Shown: positions 7,454 through 17,860, counted from the first letter of the stretch. The stretch: DNA of 64,000 bases from Antarcticibacterium arcticum (GCF_007993795.1 NZ_CP042476.1:682001-746000); one strand, 5' to 3'. Notes: a model not told the origin generated them from the letters alone. Numbers and translations: made by a program.

Positions 7454-10213
7454 ATGAGAGCATTACTACCTATTCTATTCTTTTTCTGTGTTATTACCAC
7501 ATTTTCCCAAACTACTATCTCGGGAACTGTGGTTGATAACAATAATATACCGCTTCCTGGTGCAAACATCATAGCTGTAGGAACCACTCAAGGGTCTATA
7601 ACAGATTTTGACGGGAAATTTTCCTTAACAGTGGATCAGGCGCCTCCTTTCAATATTGAAGTGAGTAATGTCGGTTTTGAGTCCCAAACATTCAGGATTA
7701 CTACAAATAACCAGGTGTTGAATGTTATAATGGTAGAAGGAACCTCTCTTGATGAGATAGTAGTTTCTGCTTCCCGGACGCCTGAAAGGATCTTTGAATC
7801 CCCGGTTACTGTAGAAAGATACGGGCTAGCACAAATAAAAAATACCACGGCAGCTTCCTTTTATGGGGGACTTGAAAACTTGAAAGGTGTAGATGTAAAT
7901 ACAAACAGTTTGACTTTCCAGTCAGTCAACACCCGTGGTTTTGCCACTTTTGCGAATACCCGTTTTGTACAATTGGTAGATGGGATGGACAATTCCTCAC
8001 CGGCACTTAATTTTGTATTGGGTAACCTGTTGGGTATGACAGAGCTCGATGTACACTCAATAGAATTACTTCCCGGGGCATCCTCTGCACTTTATGGGGC
8101 CAATGCGTTTAACGGGATTTTGTTTATGACCAGCAAGAATCCATTTGATTTTCCGGGAATAAGCGCCTATTACAAGCAGGGATTAACCTCACAGGATGCA
8201 GCGGGAACTAATGCATTTTATGATCTTGGATTAAGGGTAGCCCATAAATTCTCAGATAAGTTTGCTGCGAAAGCCAACTTCTCCTATTTAAAAGGAACAG
8301 ACTGGTGGGCAGTGAGTGAAGAAGATGTTTTAAACCCAGGAAGAGACAGGTCTCATCCTAATTATGATGGTTTGAATATTTATGGAGATGAGGTGTCAAC
8401 AAACATTCGCGGGGTAGGACAGGCACTGGTTGCCGCAGGATTGATCCCTGCAGGGGCAGAAAACCTTTTGCCTAACTCCAGCGTAAGCCGTACCGGTTAT
8501 GCTGAAACTGCATTGACCGATTATAATGCTGAGAGTATAAAATTGGATGCTGCTTTACATTACCGACCATTTGCCAATGATTTTGAAGTGAGCTATGTGG
8601 GTAAAGTAGGTTTGGGTACCACTATTTATCAGGGTGCTAACAGATATTCTATTAAAGATTTCTTTTTACAGCAACATAAGATCGAGGTTCAAAATGCAAA
8701 CTTCTTTGTGAGAGGATATATAACAGATGAAGATGCGGGAGATTCCTATGATACCAGATTTACTGCTATTAACATTAACAGAATGTGGAAATCTGACCAG
8801 CAATGGTTTGGACAATACGCAGGCGCATTTATCCAGGGAACCCTTGGGGGGCTTAACCCGGACCAGGCTCATGCAATAGCAAGACAAACTGCCGATACCG
8901 GAAGATACCTGCCGGGAACTCCGGAATTCCAGAATGCATTTGATCAGGTAACCACAGATCCAGATCTTGCAACAGGTTCTCAATTTCAGGATGCCTCTCA
9001 ATTAAGACACGTAGATGCCAATTATAACCTTACTCATTTAACCGAAGATATTGCCGAAATTCAGGTGGGAGGTTCTTTCCGTGAATACCGTTTAAATTCC
9101 TTCGGAACAATCTTTACAGATTTTGATGGCCCTATTTCATATAAGGAATATGGAGTATACACCCAGATCCAGAAGAAATTACTGGAAGAAAGATTAAAAC
9201 TTACAGGGTCTTTACGCTATGATAAATCTGAACTTTTTGAGGGGAATTTTTCTCCCAGAATTTCAGCAGCTTATACAGCCGGAGCATCCAGAAGCCACAA
9301 CCTTAGAGCTTCGGTTCAAACAGGTTTTAGATACCCAACCACCCAGGATCTTTTTATAGGTCTTGATGCAGGGCGCGCTATTCTTGTGGGTTCAGCCGAG
9401 TCTAACCTGGACCGGGACCGCAGAACTTTTCCTTTAAGCGGAACAGGTGCCACGGTAACAGGAAGCCCTACAGCTACAATTACAGGAAGAGCTGCATATG
9501 AAAATGCATTCTCTCTTAATTCTGTACAGTCCGGGGCACCGGCAGCTGCTAATGTTGAAATAGTAAAACCGGAACAGGTTACAGCTTATGAAGTAGGATA
9601 CCGCGGCCGTGCAGGGAGGGTTATTGTAGATCTAAATGCATACTATAATGAATACCAGGATTTCATTTCAAACGAAACTGTACTGGTTCCTTTATATGGT
9701 ACCGTAGGAGATAATTCACTTTCCTTGCTTGCACTACAACAAGGAGATTTCCGGGCATACCAGACCTATACCAATTCCCCTGCAGAGGTTAAATCATTTG
9801 GTGCATCTATTGGTTTAAGCTCCAAAGTTTTTGGAAACTACGATCTTGAAGGGAATTATACATTTGCTGAACAGGACTTTGACCAGTCTACCGCTCCCGA
9901 TTTCAGGACTGCTTTCAATACACCAAAACATAAGGTAAAACTTTCCTTTGGAAATACCGAAGTATATAAAAACCTGGGATTCAATATTAATTACCGTTGG
10001 AGCGATTCTTATTTCTGGCAGGCAACTTTTGCTGACGGACAGGTACCTTCATTCTCTGTAGTTGATGCTCAGGTGAATTACAAGATCCCATCCTGGAAAT
10101 CTATGATCAAAGCTGGTGCAACCAATATAGGAGGTAAAGATTATTTTACCGCATATGGTACCGGTTTGATAGGGCAACAATATTACGTTTCCCTGATCTT
10201 TAATAACCTATAA
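7454..10213 (+). CDS. TonB-dependent outer-membrane receptor with carboxypeptidase-D-like N-terminal domain
   Basis: The 919-residue protein has a signal peptide (residues 1 to about 18, ending FSQ). A carboxypeptidase regulatory-like domain follows (ISGTVVDNNNIPLPGANI to about residue 95), then the linker LDEIVVSASRTPERI, a plug domain (FVQLVDGMDN, ELLPGASSALYGANAFNG) and a long beta-barrel ending in an aromatic-rich strand (QQYYVSLIFNNL). This is the Bacteroidota receptor layout for TonB-driven uptake of large or scarce nutrients. It is not a SusC, since no SusD follows. Instead an SGNH-hydrolase lipoprotein gene starts 44 bases downstream, suggesting a lipid or ester ligand (inference). 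Confidence 0.92.
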   Translation: MRALLPILFFFCVITTFSQTTISGTVVDNNNIPLPGANIIAVGTTQGSITDFDGKFSLTVDQAPPFNIEVSNVGFESQTFRITTNNQVLNVIMVEGTSLDEIVVSASRTPERIFESPVTVERYGLAQIKNTTAASFYGGLENLKGVDVNTNSLTFQSVNTRGFATFANTRFVQLVDGMDNSSPALNFVLGNLLGMTELDVHSIELLPGASSALYGANAFNGILFMTSKNPFDFPGISAYYKQGLTSQDAAGTNAFYDLGLRVAHKFSDKFAAKANFSYLKGTDWWAVSEEDVLNPGRDRSHPNYDGLNIYGDEVSTNIRGVGQALVAAGLIPAGAENLLPNSSVSRTGYAETALTDYNAESIKLDAALHYRPFANDFEVSYVGKVGLGTTIYQGANRYSIKDFFLQQHKIEVQNANFFVRGYITDEDAGDSYDTRFTAININRMWKSDQQWFGQYAGAFIQGTLGGLNPDQAHAIARQTADTGRYLPGTPEFQNAFDQVTTDPDLATGSQFQDASQLRHVDANYNLTHLTEDIAEIQVGGSFREYRLNSFGTIFTDFDGPISYKEYGVYTQIQKKLLEERLKLTGSLRYDKSELFEGNFSPRISAAYTAGASRSHNLRASVQTGFRYPTTQDLFIGLDAGRAILVGSAESNLDRDRRTFPLSGTGATVTGSPTATITGRAAYENAFSLNSVQSGAPAAANVEIVKPEQVTAYEVGYRGRAGRVIVDLNAYYNEYQDFISNETVLVPLYGTVGDNSLSLLALQQGDFRAYQTYTNSPAEVKSFGASIGLSSKVFGNYDLEGNYTFAEQDFDQSTAPDFRTAFNTPKHKVKLSFGNTEVYKNLGFNINYRWSDSYFWQATFADGQVPSFSVVDAQVNYKIPSWKSMIKAGATNIGGKDYFTAYGTGLIGQQYYVSLIFNNL

Positions 10214-10257
10214 CAGATAGTCACTCTAATATTTTATAAAATAAAAAAATATGCAAA

Positions 10258-11826
10258 ATGAAATTAAATAAATATAAATGGTTCGTGCTGCTCCTTGCAG
10301 GGGTGGTAATAGGTTGTAGTTCAAATGATGATAATGAGGTAATAGTAGAACAGGTAGAATATACCTCCGGGTCTGCCGATTTTTCAACCTACGTAGCAAT
10401 TGGAAATAGCCTTTCATCTGGTTATACAGATGGTGCACTTTTCAGGGCCGGTCAAAACAATTCTATGCCCAACATCCTTGCCGGGCAATTTGAGTTGGCC
10501 GGGGGAGGCGAGTTTATCCAGCCATTGGTACCAGATAATAAAGGAGGCCTACTGCTTGGGGGTAATAAAATTGCCGAGCCCAGGCTTTATTTCAATGGTA
10601 GTGGTCCGGTAAGGATTTCTGCCGCTCCGGCAACCGAAGTTTCAACCCGTTTAACAGGCGCTTTTAATAATTTGGCTGTTCCGGGAGCAAAGAGTTTCCA
10701 TTTATTGGCACAGGGTTACGGAAATGTGGCTGGAGTGGCCACAGGCCTGGCAAATCCATATTTCGCCCGGTTTGCCAGTAGTAATACCGCCTCTGTGCTT
10801 GGCGATGCCATTGCCCAGGACCCTACATTTTTCTCATTATGGATTGGGAATAACGATGTCTTGTCTTATGCCACCAGTGGTGGTGCAGGCATAAATCAAT
10901 TAGGGAATGGAGATCCTGCAACCTATGGAAGTAATGACATCACTGATCCTCAGGTCTTTAAGAATATTTATACGATGATTGTTCAGGGTTTAAAATCTAC
11001 CGGCGCAGATGGAGTAGTTGCAAATATTCCCAATGTGATGAAGATCCCATATTTCACGACAGTACCCCATGCCCCTTTAAGTCCGGCAAACCCTTCTTTT
11101 GGCCCTTTAATTCCTACCTTAAATCAAACATTTGGAGGCCTTAACCAGGTATTTACCGCTTTGGGAGTTCCCGAGCGATCTATAGTTTTTTCTAGTACAG
11201 CTGCAAGCGCGGTTGTTATTAAGGACGAAACACTTACAGATCTTTCGGCTCAAATTACAGCTGCGTTAGGTGCCGGTGGGGTAGATGCCGGAACTGCATA
11301 TATTTTCGGTCAATTATACGGGCAGGCCAGACAGGCAACTGCCAGTGATCTTCTTGTTCTTCCCAGTTCTTCTATAATTGGACAGCCTAATGCAGAAGCC
11401 TTTACAATGCTTACAGCCCTGGGTGTGCCAGAGGCTACTGCAGGGCAGTTATCTGTAAATGGAATAACTTTTCCGCTGGAAGATAAATGGGTATTAACCC
11501 CGGCTGAACAAGCCGAAGTTTTGGCTGCTACAACTGCTTTTAACCAAATTATTAAAAACGTTGCAGATGAATATGAACTGGCACATGTAGATGTGAATTC
11601 TATTCTTAACCAGGTAGCGGCAACAGGGGTAGGTTTTGATGAGTTTTCTCTTAATGCAAAACTGGTTTTTGGAGGTGCTTTTTCTCTTGATGGAATTCAT
11701 CCCACCGCCAGAGGGAATGCATATATAGCCAATAAATTTATTGAAGCTATTAATGCTAAATTTGGATCTAATTTACCAGCGGTGAAGGCTGCAGGATATA
11801 CCACATTATATCCGGCATCAATGTAA
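10258..11826 (+). CDS. SGNH/GDSL-type hydrolase lipoprotein
   Basis: The 522-residue product begins with a lipoprotein signal (lipobox VVIGC, acylated Cys20, then SSNDDNE). SGNH blocks are visible: block I YVAIGNSLSSGYTDG with the presumed nucleophile Ser51, block II Gly in LAVPGAKSF (about 143), block III GNND (197-200), and block V DGIHPT with Asp478 and His481. All four catalytic elements are present, although the usual GDSL reads GNSL. Length exceeds simple esterases by an insertion in the middle. It follows the TonB receptor closely and ends at a terminator, so the two form a likely operon. A cell-surface lipase or esterase feeding the receptor is plausible but inferred. Confidence 0.83.
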   Translation: MKLNKYKWFVLLLAGVVIGCSSNDDNEVIVEQVEYTSGSADFSTYVAIGNSLSSGYTDGALFRAGQNNSMPNILAGQFELAGGGEFIQPLVPDNKGGLLLGGNKIAEPRLYFNGSGPVRISAAPATEVSTRLTGAFNNLAVPGAKSFHLLAQGYGNVAGVATGLANPYFARFASSNTASVLGDAIAQDPTFFSLWIGNNDVLSYATSGGAGINQLGNGDPATYGSNDITDPQVFKNIYTMIVQGLKSTGADGVVANIPNVMKIPYFTTVPHAPLSPANPSFGPLIPTLNQTFGGLNQVFTALGVPERSIVFSSTAASAVVIKDETLTDLSAQITAALGAGGVDAGTAYIFGQLYGQARQATASDLLVLPSSSIIGQPNAEAFTMLTALGVPEATAGQLSVNGITFPLEDKWVLTPAEQAEVLAATTAFNQIIKNVADEYELAHVDVNSILNQVAATGVGFDEFSLNAKLVFGGAFSLDGIHPTARGNAYIANKFIEAINAKFGSNLPAVKAAGYTTLYPASM

Positions 11827-11848
11827 TTTAATAAAATAATAGTTAAAG

Positions 11849-11877
11849 ATCCCATTCCCAAAAGGAATGGGATTTTT
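11849..11877 (+). terminator. Terminator after the receptor/hydrolase operon
   Basis: A perfect 10-base stem ATCCCATTCC / GGAATGGGAT with a 5-base loop is followed by a T run. Confidence 0.88.
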
Positions 11878-11922
11878 ACTTTTTAGATACTTCTATTCCA
11901 AATTCAGGAACGGTAAAATACC

Positions 11923-12999
11923 TTAAATTTTAATCTCATAATCCCCAATCATTTTCAGCATTACTTTTTCAGATCCAGATAGGGAGGAATAGTTCTTTTC
12001 TCCGGTAGGCTTCACCTTTTCAAAAAACGGCTGTATTTCCCCGTTTTCATAGTTTTCCACAATAGCAGGGTGAACATAATATTGTTTGCATACGGTACGG
12101 GTGTTTCCCAGGCCGGTCGCAGCGGCATCATATGCTGCAAGTATATTTTTTTTGTTTTCTTTTTCTTCTTCGGTATAGCCTAATTCGTAAAGTGTTTCAA
12201 AGAATATTTTGGAAGCACTCCATGTCCTGAAATCCTTGGCCGAAAAATTTTGGCCGCTTATTTCCTGTATATACTGGTTGATCATCCCGCTGTCCAGAGC
12301 TTGTTTTTGGCCGGCCTCATCAAAGAATTTAAACAGTTGCCAACCCGGGATCTCTTCACACTGGTTTACCAGTTTTATAAGTTTTTTGTTTTTGATTGTT
12401 ACTGAATGTTCCTTTCCCTTTTTCCCTACAAATTCAAACTTCATATTGTTTTTGGAGATCTTTACGTGCCGGGAACGAAGGGTGGAAAGTCCGTAAGTTT
12501 TATTTTCCTTTGCGTAATAAGCATTCCCAATACGAATGTGTGTTTCTTCCATTAATCTTATCACGAGCGCCATCACTTTCTTTTGATTCATTTCAGGCAG
12601 GTCCAGGTCTTCTTCCACCCTTTGCCGTATTTTTGGAAGCTTTTTTCCAAAGGTGGACATTTTAAAAAATTTTGTCTGGTTCCTCAGGTTAGACCACAGG
12701 GGATGGTAGATGTATTGCTTTCGGTTCTTTTCATCTCTACCCACCGCCTGTAAATGTCCTTTGCCAGATTTCGCGATCTTCACATTTTTCCACGCCGGGG
12801 GTATCACAAGACTGTTAATTCGTTTTAGAATTTCGGCATCCTTTACTTTTTCATCTTTTTCCAGATAAGTAAATCCCCTTCCTGCTTTTTTTCGTTCTAT
12901 AGAAAGGTCTCTTTCCTGAATATATTTAAGATTTGCCATTTGAATAGCATCCAGCGGATTGTCAAGGATGGTATTCACATCTTCAGAAGAAAGTGTCAT
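11923..12999 (-). CDS. DNA topoisomerase IB (poxvirus-like)
   Basis: The 358-residue protein matches bacterial type IB topoisomerases, which relax supercoils through a 3'-phosphotyrosine. Seen in order: N-terminal ERDLSIERKKAGRGFTYL and VIPPAWKNVKIA (DNA-clamp domain), LMEETHIRIGNAYYAKENKTYGLSTLRSRHVKI, SAKDFRTWSASKIFFETL with the catalytic Arg, and NTRTVCKQYYVHPAIVENY carrying the active-site tyrosine. Length is typical. These enzymes are scattered in bacteria. It stands alone on this strand, divergent from nothing obvious. Confidence 0.92.
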   Translation of the reverse strand: MTLSSEDVNTILDNPLDAIQMANLKYIQERDLSIERKKAGRGFTYLEKDEKVKDAEILKRINSLVIPPAWKNVKIAKSGKGHLQAVGRDEKNRKQYIYHPLWSNLRNQTKFFKMSTFGKKLPKIRQRVEEDLDLPEMNQKKVMALVIRLMEETHIRIGNAYYAKENKTYGLSTLRSRHVKISKNNMKFEFVGKKGKEHSVTIKNKKLIKLVNQCEEIPGWQLFKFFDEAGQKQALDSGMINQYIQEISGQNFSAKDFRTWSASKIFFETLYELGYTEEEKENKKNILAAYDAAATGLGNTRTVCKQYYVHPAIVENYENGEIQPFFEKVKPTGEKNYSSLSGSEKVMLKMIGDYEIKI

Positions 13000-13068
13000 A
13001 CAATTTTTTTGGAAAAGATATATTTAAATGGATTAAAGGATTAATAAAAAAAAGTGAAAATTTCTTCC

Positions 13069-13106
13069 AAAAAAAAAACTCTTTTCCCGGTAACAGGAAA
13101 AGAGTT
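13069..13106 (-). terminator. Terminator after the M42 peptidase gene
   Basis: The stem AACTCTTTTCC / GGAAAAGAGTT is followed on the reverse strand by a long T run (A run at 13069-13078 on the + strand). It lies 28 bases after the peptidase stop. Confidence 0.8.
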
Positions 13107-13133
13107 TCTGAAAATATAAGTTTGAATATAGGT

Positions 13134-14222
13134 TTAATCGAAATAACTGAAGGTTTCGCCGTCCTTAATATTCAGCAAACTTTCATAGATAAGACGAATC
13201 ACATTTTCCACATCGTCTTTATGTACCATTTCTACTGTAGTATGCATATACCTTAAAGGCAGGCTTATAAGGGCAGAAGCAACCCCGCCATTGCTATAGG
13301 CAAAAGCATCAGTATCTGTTCCTGTAAAACTGCTGGAGGCCGCACGTTGGAAAGGGATTTCATTTTTCTCTGCAGTATCTATAAGCAATTCCCTTAATTT
13401 ATTCTGTACCGCGGGGGCATAGGAGATCACCGGGCCCTTGCTTATTTTGGCATACCCATTGGTTTTCTTTTCAATCATTGGGGTAGTGGTATCATGAGTT
13501 ACATCTGTCACTATGGCCACATTAGGTTGAATACGGTGGGTGATCATCTGCGCTCCCCGTAAACCTATCTCTTCCTGAACGGAATTGGTGATATAAAGTC
13601 CAAACGGAAGTTTCTTTTTGTTCTCCTTAAGAAGTCTGGCAACCTGGGAAATCATAAATCCGCCAATACGGTTATCCAGCGCGCGTCCCACAAACTTATT
13701 TTGATTAAGAATAAAGAATTCATCCGGATATGTGATCACACACCCAACGTGCACTCCAAGTTCATGGACTTCATCACGATTGGTGCACCCCACATCTATA
13801 CATATATTGTCCATTTTTGGAGCTTCTTCCTTTTCCTTATTACGGGTATGGATTGCCGGCCAGCCAAAAACACCTTTTACGATCCCATTTTTGGTATGGA
13901 TATTTACCCGCTTGGAGGCTGCTATCTGGTGGTCACTCCCGCCATTACGAATCACATATATAAGACCATCATCTGTAATATAATTTACATACCACGAGAT
14001 CTCATCGGCATGACCTTCTATTACAACTTTAAATTTAGCTTTGGGATTAATAACCCCCACTGCAGTTCCATAGGTATCTGTAATAAATTCATCTACATAA
14101 GGCTTGAGGTAATCCATCCAGAGCTTTTGGCCTTCCCATTCATAACCGGTAGGGGAGGCATTGTTCAGGTATTTTTCAAGAAAGTCTATTGATTTTTGAT
14201 CCAGGATCTCTATTTGCTTCAT
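13134..14222 (-). CDS. M42-family metallo-aminopeptidase
   Basis: The 362-residue product carries the two-metal site of clan MH/M42 peptidases: His in VVIEGHADEISWYV, Asp in GRALDNRIGGFMI, the Glu pair in VQEEIGLRGA, Asp in VTDVTHDTTTPM and the C-terminal His in PLRYMHTTVEMVHKDDVENV. These enzymes form cytosolic tetrahedral dodecamers that trim peptides; older annotations call them endoglucanase M or glutamyl aminopeptidase. There is no signal peptide. The DUF4294 gene starts about 110 bases away on the other strand, an arrangement I recall from related genomes. Confidence 0.93.
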   Translation of the reverse strand: MKQIEILDQKSIDFLEKYLNNASPTGYEWEGQKLWMDYLKPYVDEFITDTYGTAVGVINPKAKFKVVIEGHADEISWYVNYITDDGLIYVIRNGGSDHQIAASKRVNIHTKNGIVKGVFGWPAIHTRNKEKEEAPKMDNICIDVGCTNRDEVHELGVHVGCVITYPDEFFILNQNKFVGRALDNRIGGFMISQVARLLKENKKKLPFGLYITNSVQEEIGLRGAQMITHRIQPNVAIVTDVTHDTTTPMIEKKTNGYAKISKGPVISYAPAVQNKLRELLIDTAEKNEIPFQRAASSSFTGTDTDAFAYSNGGVASALISLPLRYMHTTVEMVHKDDVENVIRLIYESLLNIKDGETFSYFD

Positions 14223-14332
14223 TGTAAATTATTTTGGACGAATTTAATAAGAATAAAATGGATGACAAGAGCAATAATTGTAAATTTGGAATGGTTTTAG
14301 TTTAGGATGTTGGAATTATAATTTGAATAATT

Positions 14333-15046
14333 TTGAAGGTACTTATAACAGTTTTATTTATAGTTATTTTTTCAGGAGTTTCGGCCCAAACAAAACCGGT
14401 GGAAGATACCCTGCAGAAGGAGTATTTTATAATTCTGGGAGATACTATAGTAAGAGAGACTATTGATCTTGATGAGGTAGTGATCCTTAAAAAGCTAAGT
14501 TTTGCTTCAGAAAAAGACCGCAGGGAGTATTTGATATTAAGGAGAAAGACCAGAAAGGTGTATCCATATGCCAAACTGGCTTCAGAGCGATTGGTAGAGC
14601 TAAACTCCAGGCTGGACAAGATCAAGACTAAACGGGACCAGAAGAAATACACCAAGATAGTACAGGATTATATCGAAGATCAATTTGCGGCTGAGCTTAA
14701 GAAACTCACGAAAACTGAAGGCCAGATCCTGGTAAAACTGGTTCACCGGCAAACAGGCGTAACAGCCTTTGACCTAATTAAAGAATTGAAAAGTGGGTGG
14801 AGAGCCTTTTGGTATAACTCTACAGCCAGTATTTTTGATATTTCTCTTAAAGAAAAGTACAGGCCTCATGCCAATAAAGAGGACTTTTTGATCGAGGATA
14901 TTTTGCAAAGGTCTTTTCAGGCCAAAGTTTTAGAGCCGCAGCCCAGTGCACTTGATTTTAATTTTCTTGAACTTAGGAATAAATGGACAGTAAAAGCCAA
15001 ACCTGCCCCGCTTTCCAGGGATGTTACTTCCCGTCAAACCCAATAA
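14333..15046 (+). CDS. DUF4294 secreted protein
   Basis: The 237-residue product starts at a TTG giving a convincing signal peptide (MKVLITVLFIVIFSGVSAQ). The core segment LRRKTRKVYPYAKLASERL, then KIVQDYIEDQFAAELKKLTKTEGQ (two overlapping stretches) and GWRAFWYNSTASIFDISLK is the DUF4294 domain, common in Flavobacteriia and of unknown function. The mature protein is basic and mostly helical. An in-frame ATG would cut into the signal peptide, which is why TTG is preferred. Confidence 0.83.
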   Translation: MKVLITVLFIVIFSGVSAQTKPVEDTLQKEYFIILGDTIVRETIDLDEVVILKKLSFASEKDRREYLILRRKTRKVYPYAKLASERLVELNSRLDKIKTKRDQKKYTKIVQDYIEDQFAAELKKLTKTEGQILVKLVHRQTGVTAFDLIKELKSGWRAFWYNSTASIFDISLKEKYRPHANKEDFLIEDILQRSFQAKVLEPQPSALDFNFLELRNKWTVKAKPAPLSRDVTSRQTQ

Positions 15047-15162
15047 TCCTGAATTAAGGGTTTCTTAGATTAAAGTTGAATTAAAATTTGTTTTCCTAAA
15101 ATCCCCTCCTTCAATATGTTAACCGAAAGTTAATTTTTTATTTCAAAAAACATGAAATAAAG

Positions 15163-15205
15163 TTTGTTTGTAAGAAAAAAAGCGGTGTATATTTGCAGCC
15201 GCTTA
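15163..15205 (+). promoter_or_regulatory. rRNA operon promoter P1
   Basis: Double TTTG at 15163-15170, 17 bases, then TATATTTG at 15188-15195 and CAGCCGCTTA. This fits the Bacteroidota sigma-A promoter (TTTG near -33, TANNTTTG near -7). It is the first of three near-identical promoters. Confidence 0.85.
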
Positions 15206-15320
15206 GGAGATGGCCTTGTGTTTATTGAGAAGCGGGAGTTCATTGATTGTTGCTGGTTTGGTGAGGTGTTTTAGGGGGAGTGTTCCTTATAAAACTCACT
15301 CTTAAAAAAACTTTAAAAAG

Positions 15321-15363
15321 TTTGTTTGATAAAGGAAAAGCATGGTATATTTGCAGCCGCTTA
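15321..15363 (+). promoter_or_regulatory. rRNA operon promoter P2
   Basis: Double TTTG at 15321-15328, 17 bases, then TATATTTG at 15346-15353 and GCAGCCGCTTA overlapping the presumed start site. It has the same spacing and start region as P1 and P3. Confidence 0.87.
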
Positions 15364-15422
15364 GTTTTGAACTGGTGGTTGTTCTTTCCCTGAAAATTTC
15401 CTTAAAAAACTTTAAAAAAAAG

Positions 15423-15465
15423 TTTGGTTGGTAAAGAAAAAGGGTTGTATATTTGCAGCCGCTTA
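15423..15465 (+). promoter_or_regulatory. rRNA operon promoter P3
   Basis: TTTGGTTG at 15423-15430, 17 bases, then TATATTTG at 15448-15455 and CAGCCGCTTA. It is the promoter closest to the 16S gene, about 275 bases upstream of it. Confidence 0.87.
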
Positions 15466-15583
15466 CAAAACGAGCGAAAGTTCATTAAATGGTACTGAAA
15501 TAAGATCCCGGGTGGGCAGATAAGCAGAAGAGGTTCGAGTCCTTTTATTTTAACTAGGGTCGCGGTGCGACACAACGTTCTTT

Positions 15584-15602
15584 GATATATTGAATTGACA
15601 GC
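15584..15602 (+). other. Left arm of the pre-16S processing stem
   Basis: GATATATTGAATTGACAGC can pair with GCTGTCAATTTCGATATA at 17343-17361 just after the 16S gene. Pairing of the two 16S flanks forms the long stem that RNase III cuts in other bacteria. Confidence 0.7.
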
Positions 15603-15606
15603 GCGT

Positions 15607-15626
15607 TTTACTACTTAGGTAGTAAA
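15607..15626 (+). other. Hairpin in the rRNA leader
   Basis: A perfect 8-base stem TTTACTAC / GTAGTAAA closes a TTAG tetraloop. No T run follows, so it is not a terminator; it may be a leader structure near the processing stem. Confidence 0.5.
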
Positions 15627-15736
15627 GCAAAGAAATTAAATTAAGACTAGAAAAGTCATTTTGAGTGTCTTTTATATGTGTAAATATATAGAAGATAGAG
15701 AGAACCCTTGGTAATTGTAAATTTATTTAAAGATTA

Positions 15737-17263
<1,527 letters not shown>

Positions 17264-17342
17264 AGAGCTATTGCCTTATTAAAGGGCAAAGCGCAATTAT
17301 CAAACAAAGGTTTCTTGAAAGGATTCTTTTGGTCTTAATTTA

Positions 17343-17361
17343 GCTGTCAATTTCGATATAT
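17343..17361 (+). other. Right arm of the pre-16S processing stem
   Basis: GCTGTCAATTTCGATATA is complementary to 15584-15602 upstream of the 16S gene. Confidence 0.7.
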
Positions 17362-17374
17362 TATTTTATAAAGT

Positions 17375-17450
17375 ATTGAGTACTGAGTATTGGGAATTGA
17401 GTATGGGGAGGTTTATCTAACTACTCACTACTAACTACTCACTACTATTT
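17375..17450 (+). repeat. Degenerate GAGTA / ACTACTCACT repeat in the 16S-tRNA spacer
   Basis: TATTGAGTACTGAGTATTGGG is followed by CTACTCACTACTAACTACTC and more of the same. It belongs to the same word family as the purC-acsA gap and the 23S-5S spacer. It has no coding or RNA-gene signal. Confidence 0.65.
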
Positions 17451-17452
17451 GC

Positions 17453-17526
17453 AGTCTCATAGCTCAGCTGGTTAGAGCGCTACACTGATAATGTAGAGGT
17501 CGGCAGTTCGAGTCTGCCTGAGACTA
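17453..17526 (+). tRNA. tRNA-Ile (anticodon GAT)
   Basis: The 74-base cloverleaf has acceptor AGTCTCA / TGAGACT, D arm AGCTCAGCTGGTTAGAGC, anticodon stem CTACA / TGTAG with GAT at 17487-17489, and T arm CGGCAGTTCGAGTCTGCCT. CCA is not encoded. Its position between 16S and 23S is the classical one. Confidence 0.97.
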
Positions 17527-17528
17527 CG

Positions 17529-17546
17529 ACGCAAGCGAGCGCTTGC
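17529..17546 (+). other. Hairpin after tRNA-Ile
   Basis: CGCAAGCG and CGCTTGCG form a near-perfect palindrome three bases after the tRNA. It could guide 3' processing of the tRNA precursor; this is inference. Confidence 0.4.
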
Positions 17547-17660
17547 GAAGTTAAAAAGGAAAAGAGTTAAAGAGGTAAAAGTCTTTGCTGTACGTTCATT
17601 ACAAGTATTGAAAGGAAATTTTAGAAGTTGGGAATCCCAGGTTGACATAAAGGTCATCAA

Positions 17661-17698
17661 TTAACTGATAACTGTTAACTGATAACTGACAACTGAAA
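17661..17698 (+). repeat. Degenerate AACTGATAACTG repeat in the Ile-Ala spacer
   Basis: TTAACTGATAACTGTTAACT is followed by GATAACTGACAACTG. The unit is about 7-9 bases and imperfect. No function is known to me. Confidence 0.65.
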
Positions 17699-17699
17699 C

Positions 17700-17773
17700 G
17701 GGGGATTAGCTCAGCTGGCTAGAGCGCCTGCCTTGCACGCAGGAGGTCATCGGTTCGACTCCGATATTCTCCA
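17700..17773 (+). tRNA. tRNA-Ala (anticodon TGC)
   Basis: The acceptor GGGGGAT pairs with ATTCTCC (two G-T pairs), D arm AGCTCAGCTGGCTAGAGC, anticodon stem CCTGC / GCAGG with TGC at 17734-17736, and T arm ATCGGTTCGACTCCGAT. It is 74 bases with no encoded CCA. Confidence 0.97.
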
Positions 17774-17775
17774 CA

Positions 17776-17850
17776 AGACAATGATCAATAAACAATGATC
17801 AATAAACAATGAAAATTGTTAATTGGTAACTGTTAATTGCTAATTGTAAA
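17776..17850 (+). repeat. Degenerate CAATGATCAATAAA and TTAATTGGTAACTG repeats in the Ala-23S spacer
   Basis: CAATGATCAATAAACAATGA repeats directly, and is followed by variants of GTTAATTGGTAACTG. It is the fourth repeat type in this operon's spacers. Confidence 0.65.
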
Positions 17851-17860
17851 ACGTTCATTG

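Noticed and set aside
17375..17850. Possible CRISPR array in the spacer repeats
   Set aside because: Units are 6-14 bases and imperfect, with no unique spacers of even length and no cas genes.
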